A DNA stretch of 64,000 bases from Alphaproteobacteria bacterium SO-S41 (GTDB taxonomy: Bacteria > Pseudomonadota > Alphaproteobacteria > Micropepsales > Micropepsaceae), in assembly GCA_019670725.1 (NCBI GenBank), contig AP024629.1, forward strand, positions 1,674,001 through 1,738,000. The letters run 5' to 3'. The notes under the pieces were generated by a model, which worked only from the letters and a program-made list of their open reading frames with translations, was not told the origin of the DNA and searched no databases. Shown piece after piece: positions 21,397 to 31,543 of the stretch (position 1 is the stretch's first letter; each line of letters starts with the position of its first letter). Both the position numbers and the translations under genes were made by a program.

Positions 21397-23919
21397 ATGC
21401 GCGCGTTACTGGCTTCATTGATTGCGTCTGCGTCGTTGGCGACGTTGAGCGTTGCCGCGGCGGCACCGATACAGGTGCGCACGCCAAACGTCTCGACCGC
21501 GGCGGGCGCCGTTTCGGTCGTCCTCAACGGCAAGACCTTCGTCAACCAGGGCCTGCAGGGCGTGGCGCGTCTGCCGGCCAGCACGGTCGATTTCAGCGGC
21601 GACACGTTCGGCGCGTTTTCGAGCCTCGATGTCCGTCCCGGCACCTGGCGCCGCAATGCCGACGGCACCTATGGCGGTCTGCTCTACGCGCTGCCCGATC
21701 GCGGCCCGAACGGCATCGGCAGCGTGACGTTCAGCAACTATGCCGGACGCACCTCCGCCTTCCTGATGAACCTGACGCCCTATACGGGCACCGCGAACCT
21801 GCCGGCCAACGCGAGCTCGCAGCAACAGCTGAAGCTGACGCCGCAGGGCGGCATGTTCTTCAAGGATTTCGTCGGCGCGCTGACCACGGGTCTCGATCCC
21901 GGTGCGCCCGGCCCCAACGCGTTCATCACGCAGAACGGCATCAACCTGCCGGGTTCGAAGACCGGTGCGGCGGCGGGCAAGATCAGCCTCGATGCCGAGG
22001 GCCTGCGCTTCCTCAACGACGGCAGCTTCTATGTCTCCGATGAGTACGGCGCGAATGTCTATTACTTCAGCGACACCGGGAACCTGCTGGGCGTCATCCT
22101 GCCGCCGGCGGCACTGATTCCGCGCACCGGCGCGACCGACACCAGCCCGAACTCGCTGTCCTACACCTCGCTGACCGATGCGGTGGTCGGCCGCCGCCTC
22201 AACCAGGGCATCGAGGGCATGGACGTGACGCCCGACGGCAAGCGTCTCGTCACGCTGCTGCAGAGCGCCACGATGCAGGACAGCACGTCGGCGCAGCAGA
22301 CGCGCACCAATACGCGCCTGATGATCTACGACATCAGCGGCACGCGCACGCCGACGACGCCGATCGAAGACTATGTGATCCAGCTGCCGACCTATCGCTC
22401 CAATGGCGACGGCGGCGCGGTCGACCGCACCGCGGCGCAGTCGGAAATCCTGGCGCTGAACGCGACCCAGTTCCTGGTGCTCGCGCGCGATGCCAACGGG
22501 CTCGGCCAAGCCAACCTGCCGTTCGTCTACAAGAGCGTGCTGCTGATCGACACCGCCGGCGCGACCAACATCGCGGGGACCGCGTATGAGAACAGCTATA
22601 CGCCGATCTCGCCCGGCGGCGTGCTGAACACGTCGATCACGCCGGTCAGCCAGGTCGAGGTGGTCAATATCCTGAACTCGACGCAGCTGACCAAGTTCGG
22701 GATCAGCCTGAACAATACGGCGCCCGCCTCGTCGCTGACGCTGACCGAGAAGTGGGAAGGCATGGCGCTGCTCCCCGTGCTTGAGGAAGGCGCGCCGCAG
22801 GACTTCTTCCTGCTGATCGGCAACGACAACGACTTCCTGTCGCAGACCTGCAATGTCGGTGGCCAGAACTGCGCGCAGGGCGTCAACAGCGATGCGGTGA
22901 TCCTGACCTATCGCCTGACCCTGCCGACCTATGTCGATTCCGAATATCTCGCCGCGATGCTGGTGACGGCGCCGATCACCGCCGACATGGCGCGCGACAC
23001 GGCGGTGAGCCTGTCGGGCTCGGTCGCCCAGCAGACCTTCGACTATCTGAACGCGGGTCGCCGCGTCAGCCTCACCGGCGGACCCGCCAGCGCGGGCGGC
23101 AAGCTGTGGGGTACGGTGGACTGGCGCCACGGCAGCGATGTCGACGCCGGCCTTCTCAGCTATGACAGCGGCGATCAGTTCGACGGCTCGATCGGCTACG
23201 ATTTCGCCGTGGCGGACGGCGCCCGCCTGGGCGTGGCGCTGAACTATAGCCACACCGACCAAGAACTCGCCTTCGGCTTCGGCAGCAAGGGCAAGGCGTT
23301 CACCGGTGCGGTCTATGGCGGCTATGAGGCCAACGGCTTCTTCGTCGACGCGTTGGTCGGCTACAGCCTGATCGATCTTACCAGCCTCAGCCGTCCCGGC
23401 GCGTACGGGTTAATGGCGTCGGGCGAGACGGATGCGGATGGTTGGGTCGGCTCGCTCGATGCCGGCTATCTTTTCCCCATCGCCGATCAGGTCTATGCCG
23501 GTCCGGTCGCCTCGCTCAATTGGTCGCATCTGTCGATCGATGGGTACACAGAAGTTGGCGCGTCGGGCGGCAATATCCGTTACGCCGAAGAGAAGTTCGA
23601 CACGCTCAACTACGCGTTCGGCGCGGAAGCGATCGGCAAGCTGGACACCGTCACGCCCTCACTGCGCGTCGTCTATACATGGCGCGACGCGGATGACGCG
23701 GTGCTGCCGGTGACGCTGGCGAGCGCGCTTGATCCGATGGCGACGCAGAACGTGTTCACCGGCGGCGCGTCCGGCGACAGCGTGACGGTCAGCCTCGGCC
23801 TGCAGACGGGCGACGATCACGCGATGTGGTTCGTGGGCTATGACGCCGATATCGGCGTCGGCGACGACCGCAGCGGCGTCGAGCACCGGATTACGCTGGG
23901 CGGCTCGGTCAACTTCTAA
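21397..23919 (+). CDS. Esterase-like phytase domain fused to an autotransporter beta-barrel
   Basis: The 840-residue protein has a signal peptide (MRALLASLIASASLATLSVA). The passenger of about 500 residues resembles the esterase-like activity of phytase family (YGGLLYALPDRGPNG, LDAEGLRFLNDGSFYVSDEYG, NQGIEGMDVTPDGKRLVTLL, EKWEGMALLPVLEEG). A C-terminal barrel of about 275 residues from near residue 565 (KLWGTVDWRHGSDVDAG onward) ends in the aromatic SVNF recognised by the BAM complex. It is expected at the cell surface, hydrolysing phosphate or other esters. ATG 21397 has GGTGGGGGA just upstream. Confidence 0.85.
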   Translation: MRALLASLIASASLATLSVAAAAPIQVRTPNVSTAAGAVSVVLNGKTFVNQGLQGVARLPASTVDFSGDTFGAFSSLDVRPGTWRRNADGTYGGLLYALPDRGPNGIGSVTFSNYAGRTSAFLMNLTPYTGTANLPANASSQQQLKLTPQGGMFFKDFVGALTTGLDPGAPGPNAFITQNGINLPGSKTGAAAGKISLDAEGLRFLNDGSFYVSDEYGANVYYFSDTGNLLGVILPPAALIPRTGATDTSPNSLSYTSLTDAVVGRRLNQGIEGMDVTPDGKRLVTLLQSATMQDSTSAQQTRTNTRLMIYDISGTRTPTTPIEDYVIQLPTYRSNGDGGAVDRTAAQSEILALNATQFLVLARDANGLGQANLPFVYKSVLLIDTAGATNIAGTAYENSYTPISPGGVLNTSITPVSQVEVVNILNSTQLTKFGISLNNTAPASSLTLTEKWEGMALLPVLEEGAPQDFFLLIGNDNDFLSQTCNVGGQNCAQGVNSDAVILTYRLTLPTYVDSEYLAAMLVTAPITADMARDTAVSLSGSVAQQTFDYLNAGRRVSLTGGPASAGGKLWGTVDWRHGSDVDAGLLSYDSGDQFDGSIGYDFAVADGARLGVALNYSHTDQELAFGFGSKGKAFTGAVYGGYEANGFFVDALVGYSLIDLTSLSRPGAYGLMASGETDADGWVGSLDAGYLFPIADQVYAGPVASLNWSHLSIDGYTEVGASGGNIRYAEEKFDTLNYAFGAEAIGKLDTVTPSLRVVYTWRDADDAVLPVTLASALDPMATQNVFTGGASGDSVTVSLGLQTGDDHAMWFVGYDADIGVGDDRSGVEHRITLGGSVNF

Positions 23920-23933
23920 GCTTGCACACATGC

Positions 23934-23972
23934 AACGAGGCTCTTGTCGCGCAGAGCGGCAAGAGCCTCGTT
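23934..23972. terminator. Terminator-like hairpin between convergent genes
   Basis: AACGAGGCTCTTG at 23934-23946 pairs perfectly with CAAGAGCCTCGTT at 23960-23972 (13 bp, 13-base loop). It lies between the autotransporter gene and the opposing DUF4440 gene. No long T-run follows on either strand. Confidence 0.7.
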
Positions 23973-23985
23973 ACTTCTGGTCGGC

Positions 23986-24378
23986 CTAGTTGTCCTTGAG
24001 AAGCGTCTCGCTATGCGCGTGACACTCCCAGCCGTCCGGCCCCTTGATCCAGGTGGAACTGTCGGCGGCCTTCATCGACTGCTTCTTGCCGTCCATCGTG
24101 ACTTTCTGGCTGACGACATAGGCGATGATGGCGACATCGGGCCGCGGCGTTGAAACCTCGATGTTGTCAAACGTGTAGTCGTCGAGGGTCCATTTGCCCT
24201 CTTCCGTCATCTTACCCATCTTGGCTTTGGGGATTTTCATGACGCCCTGGGTGCCGGTCACGAGACTGTCGGCACCGGACAGCTGCGCCGTGCGCTTACC
24301 GTCCTTCTTCTTCATCGCGTCCCAATAGGATTTTTCGAGTGCGATGATGTCGTCCTTGTGAGGATCAGTGGCGGGCAT
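23986..24378 (-). CDS. DUF4440/SnoaL-like (NTF2 fold) protein
   Basis: The 130-residue cytosolic protein has the cone-fold pattern of DUF4440: an N-terminal helix (IIALEKSYWDAMKKKDGKRTAQL), strands with NIEVSTPRPDVAIIAYVVSQ, and a C-terminal STWIKGPDGWECHAHSETL. Members are often small enzymes or ligand-binding proteins of unknown substrate. It is a single gene flanked by a terminator and a 236-bp leader region in which I see no other feature. AAGGAGGC lies six bases upstream of ATG 24378. Confidence 0.8.
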   Translation of the reverse strand: MPATDPHKDDIIALEKSYWDAMKKKDGKRTAQLSGADSLVTGTQGVMKIPKAKMGKMTEEGKWTLDDYTFDNIEVSTPRPDVAIIAYVVSQKVTMDGKKQSMKAADSSTWIKGPDGWECHAHSETLLKDN

Positions 24379-24614
24379 TTTGGCCTCCTTCCGTAGCTCA
24401 CTGAATAAACGGCCGGCGGATGCGGAAGTTCCGGCGTTTTTTGCGTCATACCCGTTTGGCTTGAAGGGTTTTCGCTCTCGCGTTTGGGACTGAAAGCCGC
24501 GTCGTCTGAACGCCTGTTCAGGCTTGTCCAGCGACGGAATCCGGGGCCTGTTGGCGTTGGACTGTGATGGGGCGCATACATGCCATGGGGGCAGCGCTTT
24601 GGGCCGGAGACACT

Positions 24615-25766
24615 ATGCGCCGTCTGTATCTCTATTCCTCGATCGTCGCCGTGGTTGCGGTTGCCGGCTATTTCGCCTGGACCAGCCTTGCGGGCAGCAA
24701 GACCGAGACCTATCGCACTGAGGCGGCGACGCGCGGCGATGTCATGATGTCGGTGTCGGCGAACGGCACGCTGACGCCGGTGAAGGTCGTCAATGTCGGC
24801 GCGCAGATCTCGGGCCGGATCAGCGTGCTCAATGCCGACTTCAACGACAAGGTGACGGAAGGGCAGGTGCTCGCGGAGCTGGACGATTCGCTGCTGAAGG
24901 CGCAGCTCCAGCAGAGCGAAGCGCAGCTCAACAGCGCGCAGGCGCAGCTCGCGCTCGCCCAAGTGAATTACAACCGTGCGGCGGATCTTGCAGCACGCGG
25001 TGCCGGCGCGAAGGCGGCGCTGGACGAGGCCAAGGCCAATCTCGGGATCGCCGAGGCGGCGGTCGGCTCGGCCGAGGCTAAGGTCGCGATCGACCGGGTC
25101 AATCTTGGCTATGCGATTATCCATTCTCCGGTTTCGGGCGTCGTGATGTCGCGCGATGTCGATGTCGGGCAGACCGTGGCGGCCAGCCTGTCGGCGCCGC
25201 AGATCTTTTCGATCGCGCAGGATCTGGCGAAGATGCAGATCAACACGACGGTCGCGGAAGCCGATGTCGGCGCGATCAAGGCTGGCATGGAAGCGACCTT
25301 CCGGGTCGACGCCTTCGCTGGACGCAGCTTCGTCAGTTCCGTTCGACAGGTGCGTTTGAACCCGACGACGGAATCGAATGTCGTCTCCTACAATGTCGTG
25401 CTCGACGTCGATAACACCGACCTGACGCTGCTGCCCGGCATGACCGCTTATGTGCAGATCAAGCTGGCCGAAGAGAAGGGCGTGCTGCGCATTCCCAATG
25501 CCGCGCTGCGCTACAAGCCCACAACGTCGCGTCGCGGGAGCGATGAAGCGCCGCCGGCTGGCGCCAAGACGATCTACGTGCTCGAGAACGGCCGGCCCAA
25601 GGCGGTTTATGTCCAGACCGGCATTACCGACGGCAAGGTGACCGTGGTGACGAGCGACGACCTGAAGGAAGGCGATCAGGTCATCACCGGCGCCGCGACG
25701 ACCGAAGCCGCACCCGCAGCCGGCGGCAATCGCCAGGGCGGCGCCGGCGGCCCGAGGATGTTCTGA
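24615..25766 (+). CDS. MacA-like periplasmic adaptor (membrane fusion protein)
   Basis: The 383-residue adaptor links an inner-membrane ABC exporter to an outer-membrane channel. It has a membrane anchor (residues 5-23), a lipoyl-like half (VVNVGAQISGRISVLNADFND), a coiled-coil hairpin (about 95-150, rich in Q/A/E), the second lipoyl half (IIHSPVSGVVMSRDVDVGQTV) and a beta-barrel ending in a Gly-rich tail. ATG 24615 follows GGAGA. The stop overlaps the ATG of the ATPase gene (TGATG). MacA-type adaptors serve export of macrolides, peptides or siderophores. No TolC gene is nearby. Confidence 0.92.
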   Translation: MRRLYLYSSIVAVVAVAGYFAWTSLAGSKTETYRTEAATRGDVMMSVSANGTLTPVKVVNVGAQISGRISVLNADFNDKVTEGQVLAELDDSLLKAQLQQSEAQLNSAQAQLALAQVNYNRAADLAARGAGAKAALDEAKANLGIAEAAVGSAEAKVAIDRVNLGYAIIHSPVSGVVMSRDVDVGQTVAASLSAPQIFSIAQDLAKMQINTTVAEADVGAIKAGMEATFRVDAFAGRSFVSSVRQVRLNPTTESNVVSYNVVLDVDNTDLTLLPGMTAYVQIKLAEEKGVLRIPNAALRYKPTTSRRGSDEAPPAGAKTIYVLENGRPKAVYVQTGITDGKVTVVTSDDLKEGDQVITGAATTEAAPAAGGNRQGGAGGPRMF

Positions 25767-26490
25767 TGAGCACCCCAACGGGCGACCCGGTCATCCGCGT
25801 GCGCGACCTCAAGAAGAGCTATGTCTCGCCGGCCGGGACGACCGAGGTGCTGCACGGGCTCAACTTCGACATCTATCCCGGCGAGTTCGTCGCCGTGATG
25901 GGGCCGTCGGGGTCGGGCAAGTCGACGATGATGAACATTCTCGGTTGTCTCGACACGGCGACCAGCGGGCATTTCGCGATTGCCGGCAAGGACACCGCCA
26001 AGCTGGACAGCGATGCGTTGGCCAAGCTGCGCAATGACGTCATCGGTTTCGTGTTTCAGGGTTTCAACTTGCTGGCGCGCACGACGATCGAGGACAATGT
26101 CGCGCTGCCTCTGGTCTATCGCGGCGTCGAGCGAGCGAAGCGGCATGAGGCGGCGCATGCGATCCTCCAGAAGGTCGGGCTCGACGGCTATGCGAAGTCG
26201 CGGCCGAGCCAGATTTCGGGCGGCCAGCAGCAGCGCGTTGCGATCGCCCGCGCGCTGGTCGGCAAGCCCACGATCCTCTTTGCCGACGAGCCGACGGGTA
26301 ATCTCGACACCAAGACCAGCGACGAGATCATGGAGGTGTTCTCCGCACTCAACCGCGATGACGGGATCACGCTGATCCTCGTGACGCACGAGCCGGATGT
26401 CGCCCAATACGCCAAGCGCCTGATCCGCTTGGTCGACGGCCATATCGACTATGACGGCCCGTCGCGCGCCTATTTCGAGGAGAAGGCGGC

Positions 26491-26494
<4 letters not shown>
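25766..26494 (+). CDS. MacB-type ABC transporter ATP-binding protein
   Basis: The 242-residue ATPase has Walker A GPSGSGKST (about residues 46-54), signature ISGGQQQR, Walker B ILFADEPTGNLD and the H-loop TH in VTHEPD, typical of the LolD/MacB group. It overlaps the adaptor by one base and the permease by four, so the three genes form one operon. The ATPase and permease are separate polypeptides here, unlike the fused E. coli MacB. Confidence 0.95.
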
Positions 26495-27711
<1,217 letters not shown>

Positions 27712-27762
27712 GGAACGGCACGGTTCTGGCAGCGTTTCGGGGGAAACGTCCCGGAATGAGAC

Positions 27763-27921
27763 ATGCCCGTCAATCGTCTGCCCCAAATGTGCGGTATGGT
27801 CGTCTGCGGTATCGTCATCCTCGGCATGGATGCGCCGCCCGCGCTGGCGACCTTCTTCGGCGTCATCATGGGCGCCTTCGCCCATTATTTCATGGCGCTG
27901 GCCGCGGCGCGCAGCCGCTGA
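27763..27921 (+). CDS. Possible 52-residue membrane protein
   Basis: A short ORF from ATG 27763 encodes MPVNRLPQMCGMVVCGIVIL followed by a Pro/Ala turn and FFGVIMGAFAHYFMALAAAR. This would be two hydrophobic segments ending in a basic tail. It stops two bases before the convergent motA stop. There is no strong RBS (GGAATGAG eight bases upstream is only partial). The hydrophobic pattern supports a real small protein, but chance coding cannot be excluded. Confidence 0.4.
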   Translation: MPVNRLPQMCGMVVCGIVILGMDAPPALATFFGVIMGAFAHYFMALAAARSR

Positions 27922-27922
27922 C

Positions 27923-28792
27923 CTAGGCTTCGTTCGGGACGGTCTTCAGCGCTTCTTCGAGCTCCATGAAGCTCGGCTGGAAGGTGGTGGGCACGCTGCC
28001 GCGGCCGATTTCCACCGACACCTGCGCGGAGTTGCCGTGCAGGTGCGCGACCAGGATGTCGCGGATGACGTGGTAGAACAGCGCTTCCTGATCGTAGCAA
28101 AACTTCAGGCGCTGGGCCATCGGGCCGACGAAACCGTAGGCGATGAAGACGCCGAGGAAGGTACCGACAAGCGCGCCGCCGATCATGCCGCCGAGGACGG
28201 CCGGCGGCTCGGTGATCGCGCCCATCGTCTTGATGATGCCGAGCACGGCGGCGACGATGCCGAGCGCGGGCAGGCCGTCGGCGAGCGATTGCATCGCCTC
28301 GGCGGGCGATGAGGTTTCGTGGTGGTGCTTCTCGAGCTGCTTTTCCATCGCCGTTTCGACCTGATGGGGGTCTTCCAGGCTCATGGTCATCATGCGCAGC
28401 GTGTCGCAGATGAAGTCGAGGGCGAAGTGGTCGTGGATAATCCGCGGATAGCGCTTGAAGATCGCGGACTCTTTGGGATTTTCGATATGCGGTTCGAGGG
28501 CGATCATGCCCTTCGATTTCATGGTCTTGGTGATCGTGAAGAGCAGCGCGAGGAGATCGCGGTAGTCCTGCCTCTTCCACTTGGGGCCCTTAAAGACTTT
28601 GCCGAACGAGCCGGCGGCGGCCTTGGCCTGCGGGCCGCTGGAGCCGAGCAGGAAAGCGCCGATGCCGGCGCCCAGAATCATGATCAGCTCGAAGGGCGCG
28701 GCCTCGATGATGACTTCCAGCTGGCCGCCGTGAATGAGGAAGCCGCCGAACACCATGATGAAGACGCAGGCGATGCCGGCAATCTGAAGCAC
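27923..28792 (-). CDS. motA: Flagellar motor stator protein MotA
   Basis: MotA, with MotB, forms the proton-conducting stator that drives flagellar rotation in the inner membrane. The 289-residue product has four membrane helices. Helix 1 is IAGIACVFIMVFGGFLIHGG, the large cytoplasmic loop carries the charged residues that contact FliG (about 85-110), and the conserved phrase SLADGLPALGIVAAVLGIIK is followed by the GGMIGGALVGTFLGVFIAYG helix. GTG 28792 follows GGGGA. No motB follows, since the next gene downstream is convergent. An unknown flagellin-like protein lies upstream on the same strand. Confidence 0.95.
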   Translation of the reverse strand: MLQIAGIACVFIMVFGGFLIHGGQLEVIIEAAPFELIMILGAGIGAFLLGSSGPQAKAAAGSFGKVFKGPKWKRQDYRDLLALLFTITKTMKSKGMIALEPHIENPKESAIFKRYPRIIHDHFALDFICDTLRMMTMSLEDPHQVETAMEKQLEKHHHETSSPAEAMQSLADGLPALGIVAAVLGIIKTMGAITEPPAVLGGMIGGALVGTFLGVFIAYGFVGPMAQRLKFCYDQEALFYHVIRDILVAHLHGNSAQVSVEIGRGSVPTTFQPSFMELEEALKTVPNEA

Positions 28793-28876
28793 GTACGAGG
28801 TCCCCTTCGCGCAGCGACGCGCCGGCGCAAACTGCGCCGTTCCGGGACAAGTATGGCAAACGAGGCTTTAACGATG

Positions 28877-28898
28877 TTTGAAGCGCGGACGCTTCAAA
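28877..28898. other. Inverted repeat between the flagellin-like gene and motA
   Basis: TTTGAAGCG at 28877-28885 and CGCTTCAAA at 28890-28898 form a 9-bp stem with a 4-base loop. Next to it, CGTTAACG occurs twice (28908-28915 and 28918-28925). It could attenuate or terminate the transcript of the gene at 28927 before motA. No T-run is present. Confidence 0.4.
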
Positions 28899-28926
28899 GC
28901 GTGCGTTCGTTAACGGGCGTTAACGC

Positions 28927-29529
28927 CTAGGCCTGGGCGGCGGCGGTCAGCGCGCCGGCGTCGTCGAGGAAAATCTGGGCCGCGCGGTCGAGACGCTGGA
29001 AGGCGAGCGCGACGGCGGACGTGACGCCCTGGATTTCCTCGTCGGTCGCGAAGGCCTCGAGCGGCGGGGGCAGATCGAGGCCCTGGGCGCCGGTGGAGAG
29101 GTCGCAGCCGCGCACGACATGGCGCGCCCGGCCCTTCTGGTCGAGCGAGACCTCGATGCGGGCCTTCACATGCGCGGTGAGGCAGTCGGCCTCCTTGGTG
29201 GTCGCGCCGCAGGATTCGTTGATCGCCTGGCGGAGGTCGTCATAGCGCTCGGCCAGGATGGCGCGGCGGCCTTCATCCTTCGACGCCAACGCGTCGGCGG
29301 CAAGTTCGGCGGCCTCATCGAGCGCGGCGCGGATGGCGTCGACCGCGATCAGCGCATCCTCGATCGCGCCGAGCGCGGCGCGGATCGCATGGGCGGCGGG
29401 ATGCGCGCCCTTGCCGCGGCGGGCGAGCGCGAGGCGCGCGCGGGCGACGTCGATGACGAGATCGGGTTCCGGCGCGATCACCGCAGGCACGGCGATGAGG
29501 TCGGTCTTGCGGCGGGCGAAGGTCAACAT
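28927..29529 (-). CDS. Unknown protein with flagellin-like helical segment, next to motA
   Basis: The 200-residue cytosolic or exported protein has no signal peptide. It has a long amphipathic helical middle (about residues 45-110, AIRAALGAIEDALIAVDAIR and further), whose heptad pattern and RYDDLRQAIN ending resemble the D1 helices of flagellins. The C-terminal part (HVKARIEVSLDQKGRARHVV, then PLEAFATDEEIQGVTSAVAL) is not flagellin-like. It lies just upstream of motA on the same strand, so a flagellar or chemotaxis role is an inference from position. ATG 29529 is chosen because the 13 upstream residues contain no RBS. Confidence 0.65.
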   Translation of the reverse strand: MLTFARRKTDLIAVPAVIAPEPDLVIDVARARLALARRGKGAHPAAHAIRAALGAIEDALIAVDAIRAALDEAAELAADALASKDEGRRAILAERYDDLRQAINESCGATTKEADCLTAHVKARIEVSLDQKGRARHVVRGCDLSTGAQGLDLPPPLEAFATDEEIQGVTSAVALAFQRLDRAAQIFLDDAGALTAAAQA

Positions 29530-29618
29530 GACGGCATCCGGTTGTTGCAACGCCTCACCATGGCGCACACGTGTTAGAAGGGCTTTGCGTTAACAGTGCC
29601 AAGTTGGTTCAAATACCG

Positions 29619-30113
29619 ATGAAAGCCGTGACCCGCCCGCTCCATCATCGTCTGGCCATCCAGGCTGCGCGCACGCTGCGCCCGGTGCAGCGGCTGTGGT
29701 GGCGCATCCGGCGTCCGACCGTGATGGGGGCGTGCGGGCTGGTGGTGAACGCGGTCGGCGAATGGCTGCTGGTGCGGCACACCTATATGGACGGCTGGCA
29801 CTTCCCGGGCGGCGGCGTGAAGACGCGCGAAAGCGTGCTGGCGGCAGTGCAGCGGGAGTTGCGCGAAGAGGTCGGCGTGGTCGCGACGGCGCTGCCGGTG
29901 CTGGCCGGGGTCTACACCAATCCGGCCGATCCGCGCTCGAGCCATGTCGCGCTCTATCGGATCGATGCCTACACGATGGACCCCAAGCCCAATCTGGAAA
30001 TCGCGGAATGGCGCTTCTTCGCGCCGGACGCGCTGCCGGCCGATGTCGGACGCGGACCGCGCCATCGCGCGGCGGAACTGGCGGGGACGCGTGTGCCGGA
30101 CGGCGTGTGGTGA
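29619..30113 (+). CDS. Nudix hydrolase
   Basis: The 164-residue protein contains a full Nudix box, GGGVKTRESVLAAVQRELREEVGV in pattern terms (G near residue 66 to REEVGV near 87), which binds Mg2+ and hydrolyses nucleoside diphosphates linked to another group. The preceding LVRHTYMDGWHFPGGG is typical of the NUDIX fold. N-terminal basic residues (HHRLAIQAARTLRPVQRLWW) are an unusual extension. ATG 29619 is the likely start. The TGA overlaps the GTG of the next gene. Confidence 0.9.
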   Translation: MKAVTRPLHHRLAIQAARTLRPVQRLWWRIRRPTVMGACGLVVNAVGEWLLVRHTYMDGWHFPGGGVKTRESVLAAVQRELREEVGVVATALPVLAGVYTNPADPRSSHVALYRIDAYTMDPKPNLEIAEWRFFAPDALPADVGRGPRHRAAELAGTRVPDGVW

Positions 30114-30544
30114 CGGGGAAGCGCGCGCCGGCGTTCGGATCGCCCGGCGTGGCGGAGGTATTCGCGCGCTACCCGGCACCGCAGCGGCGTCAGTTGATGG
30201 CGCTGCGGGCGTTGATCATGGAGACGGCTGCGGCGACCGAAGGCGTCGGGCGGATCGAGGAAACGTTGAAATGGGGCCAGCCGAGCTATCTGACGCCGGA
30301 AACCAGGAGCGGCAGCACGGTGCGGATCGACGCGCTGAAGGGCGGTGGCGCGGCGATGTTCTTTCATTGCCAGAGCGGGTTGGTACCGGCGTTTCGGGAG
30401 CTTTACGGCGACGCGCTGCGCTTCGAGGGCAAGCGGGCGATCCTGTTCGACGCGGGCGCGGCGGTACCGCACGAAGCCGTGCGGCACTGCGTTGCACTGG
30501 CGCTGACGCATCACCTGAGCAAAAGCAAACGCCGCGCAGGGTGA
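30110..30544 (+). CDS. DUF1801 domain-containing protein
   Basis: The 144-residue product shows DUF1801 hallmarks: EVFARYPAPQRRQLMALRALIMETAA at the N-terminus, IEETLKWGQPSYLTPETRSGSTVRI in the middle and HEAVRHCVALALTHHL near the end. GTG 30110 overlaps the stop of the Nudix gene (GTGA), giving translational coupling. The molecular function of the family is unknown. It is not closely similar to the other DUF1801 protein of this window at 4066. A GC-rich hairpin spans its stop codon. Confidence 0.8.
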   Translation: MTGKRAPAFGSPGVAEVFARYPAPQRRQLMALRALIMETAAATEGVGRIEETLKWGQPSYLTPETRSGSTVRIDALKGGGAAMFFHCQSGLVPAFRELYGDALRFEGKRAILFDAGAAVPHEAVRHCVALALTHHLSKSKRRAG

Positions 30545-30555
30545 GCTGCGCGGCG
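30530..30555. terminator. Hairpin spanning the DUF1801 stop codon
   Basis: CGCCGCGCA at 30530-30538 pairs with TGCGCGGCG at 30547-30555 over an 8-base loop that holds the TGA. It lies between convergent genes and has no T-run, so factor-independent termination is uncertain. Confidence 0.5.
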
Positions 30556-30601
30556 TCGTCAGAGCGCCGAACGGACTGCCGTCTGGCGCAATGTCATCGG
30601 A

Positions 30602-31543
30602 TCACACGGGGTCCCAGCCGAATACCGAGGTCGTCGCGCCGAGGCCGGTGAAGCTGGGCTTCATGGCGGACATGCAGTGCTCGTTGATCGTCTCGGGCGT
30701 CCAGCCTTCCAGCTTGGCGAGGCCGCGCACGGGGCGCGACTGGCTCATCAGGAAGATCTCGTTGCCGCGGGCGACGAAGATTTCGCCGCTGGGCGAATCC
30801 TTCACCGCGCCCTTTTCGTCCTTCGTCGCGGGGGCGGCGAGGGCGATGGCGAGCTGGGCCACCTGGTCGGCGCGCATAAACTTCTGCATGCGCTCGACGC
30901 GGATGCGGCTCGCCTCGTCCTTGATCGGGATCGTCGCGATCATGCGGCTCCACGCGAAGGGCGCGATGATGTTGGAGCGGACGCCCTTGGAGGCGCCTTC
31001 CATGGCGATGATGTGCGAGAGGCCGGCGACGCCCATCTTAGCGGCGGCGTAGTTCGCCTGGCCGACATTGCCGATGATGCCCGAGGTCGAGGTGAAGAGG
31101 ACGTAGGAGCCTTCGCCCTGCTCGCGGAAATGCTCGATCGAGGCGCGGCAGACATTGTAGGCGCCGTTGAGGTGGACATCGATGACCATGTCCCAGTCGG
31201 TGTCTTCCATCTTGTGGAACATCTTGTCGCGCAGGATGCCGGCGGGATTGATGACAGCGTGGAGGCCGCCGAGCTCGTCCTTCGCCTGCTCGATCATGCG
31301 CTTCACCGCGGCGCGGTTGGTTACGCTCTCGGAGTTGGCGACGGCGACGCCGCCGGCCGCCTTGATCTCGTTCGCGACCTGCTGCGCGGGACCGGCCGAG
31401 CCTTCGTCGCCGCCGGAAGCGCCGCCGCCGAGATCGTTCACCAGCACCTTCGCGCCGTTCTGCGCCGCGATCAGCGCGCATTCCTTGCCGATGCCGTTCG
31501 CCGCGCCGGTGACCAGAACGACCTTACCGTCCAACACGCCCAT
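30602..31543 (-). CDS. Short-chain dehydrogenase/reductase (multifunctional beta-oxidation type)
   Basis: The 313-residue SDR has the cofactor motif TGAANGIG (about residues 12-19), INPAG in place of NNAG, catalytic Ser in TSTSG and the YxxxK pair in YAAAK. The length and the GGGASGGDEGSAGPAQQVANEI insert resemble the dehydrogenase domain of peroxisomal MFE2/17-beta-HSD4-type proteins, which act on 3-hydroxyacyl-CoA. The exact substrate is not certain. It is a single gene with its RBS (GGGAG) before ATG 31543 and a long upstream intergenic region. Confidence 0.9.
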   Translation of the reverse strand: MGVLDGKVVLVTGAANGIGKECALIAAQNGAKVLVNDLGGGASGGDEGSAGPAQQVANEIKAAGGVAVANSESVTNRAAVKRMIEQAKDELGGLHAVINPAGILRDKMFHKMEDTDWDMVIDVHLNGAYNVCRASIEHFREQGEGSYVLFTSTSGIIGNVGQANYAAAKMGVAGLSHIIAMEGASKGVRSNIIAPFAWSRMIATIPIKDEASRIRVERMQKFMRADQVAQLAIALAAPATKDEKGAVKDSPSGEIFVARGNEIFLMSQSRPVRGLAKLEGWTPETINEHCMSAMKPSFTGLGATTSVFGWDPV

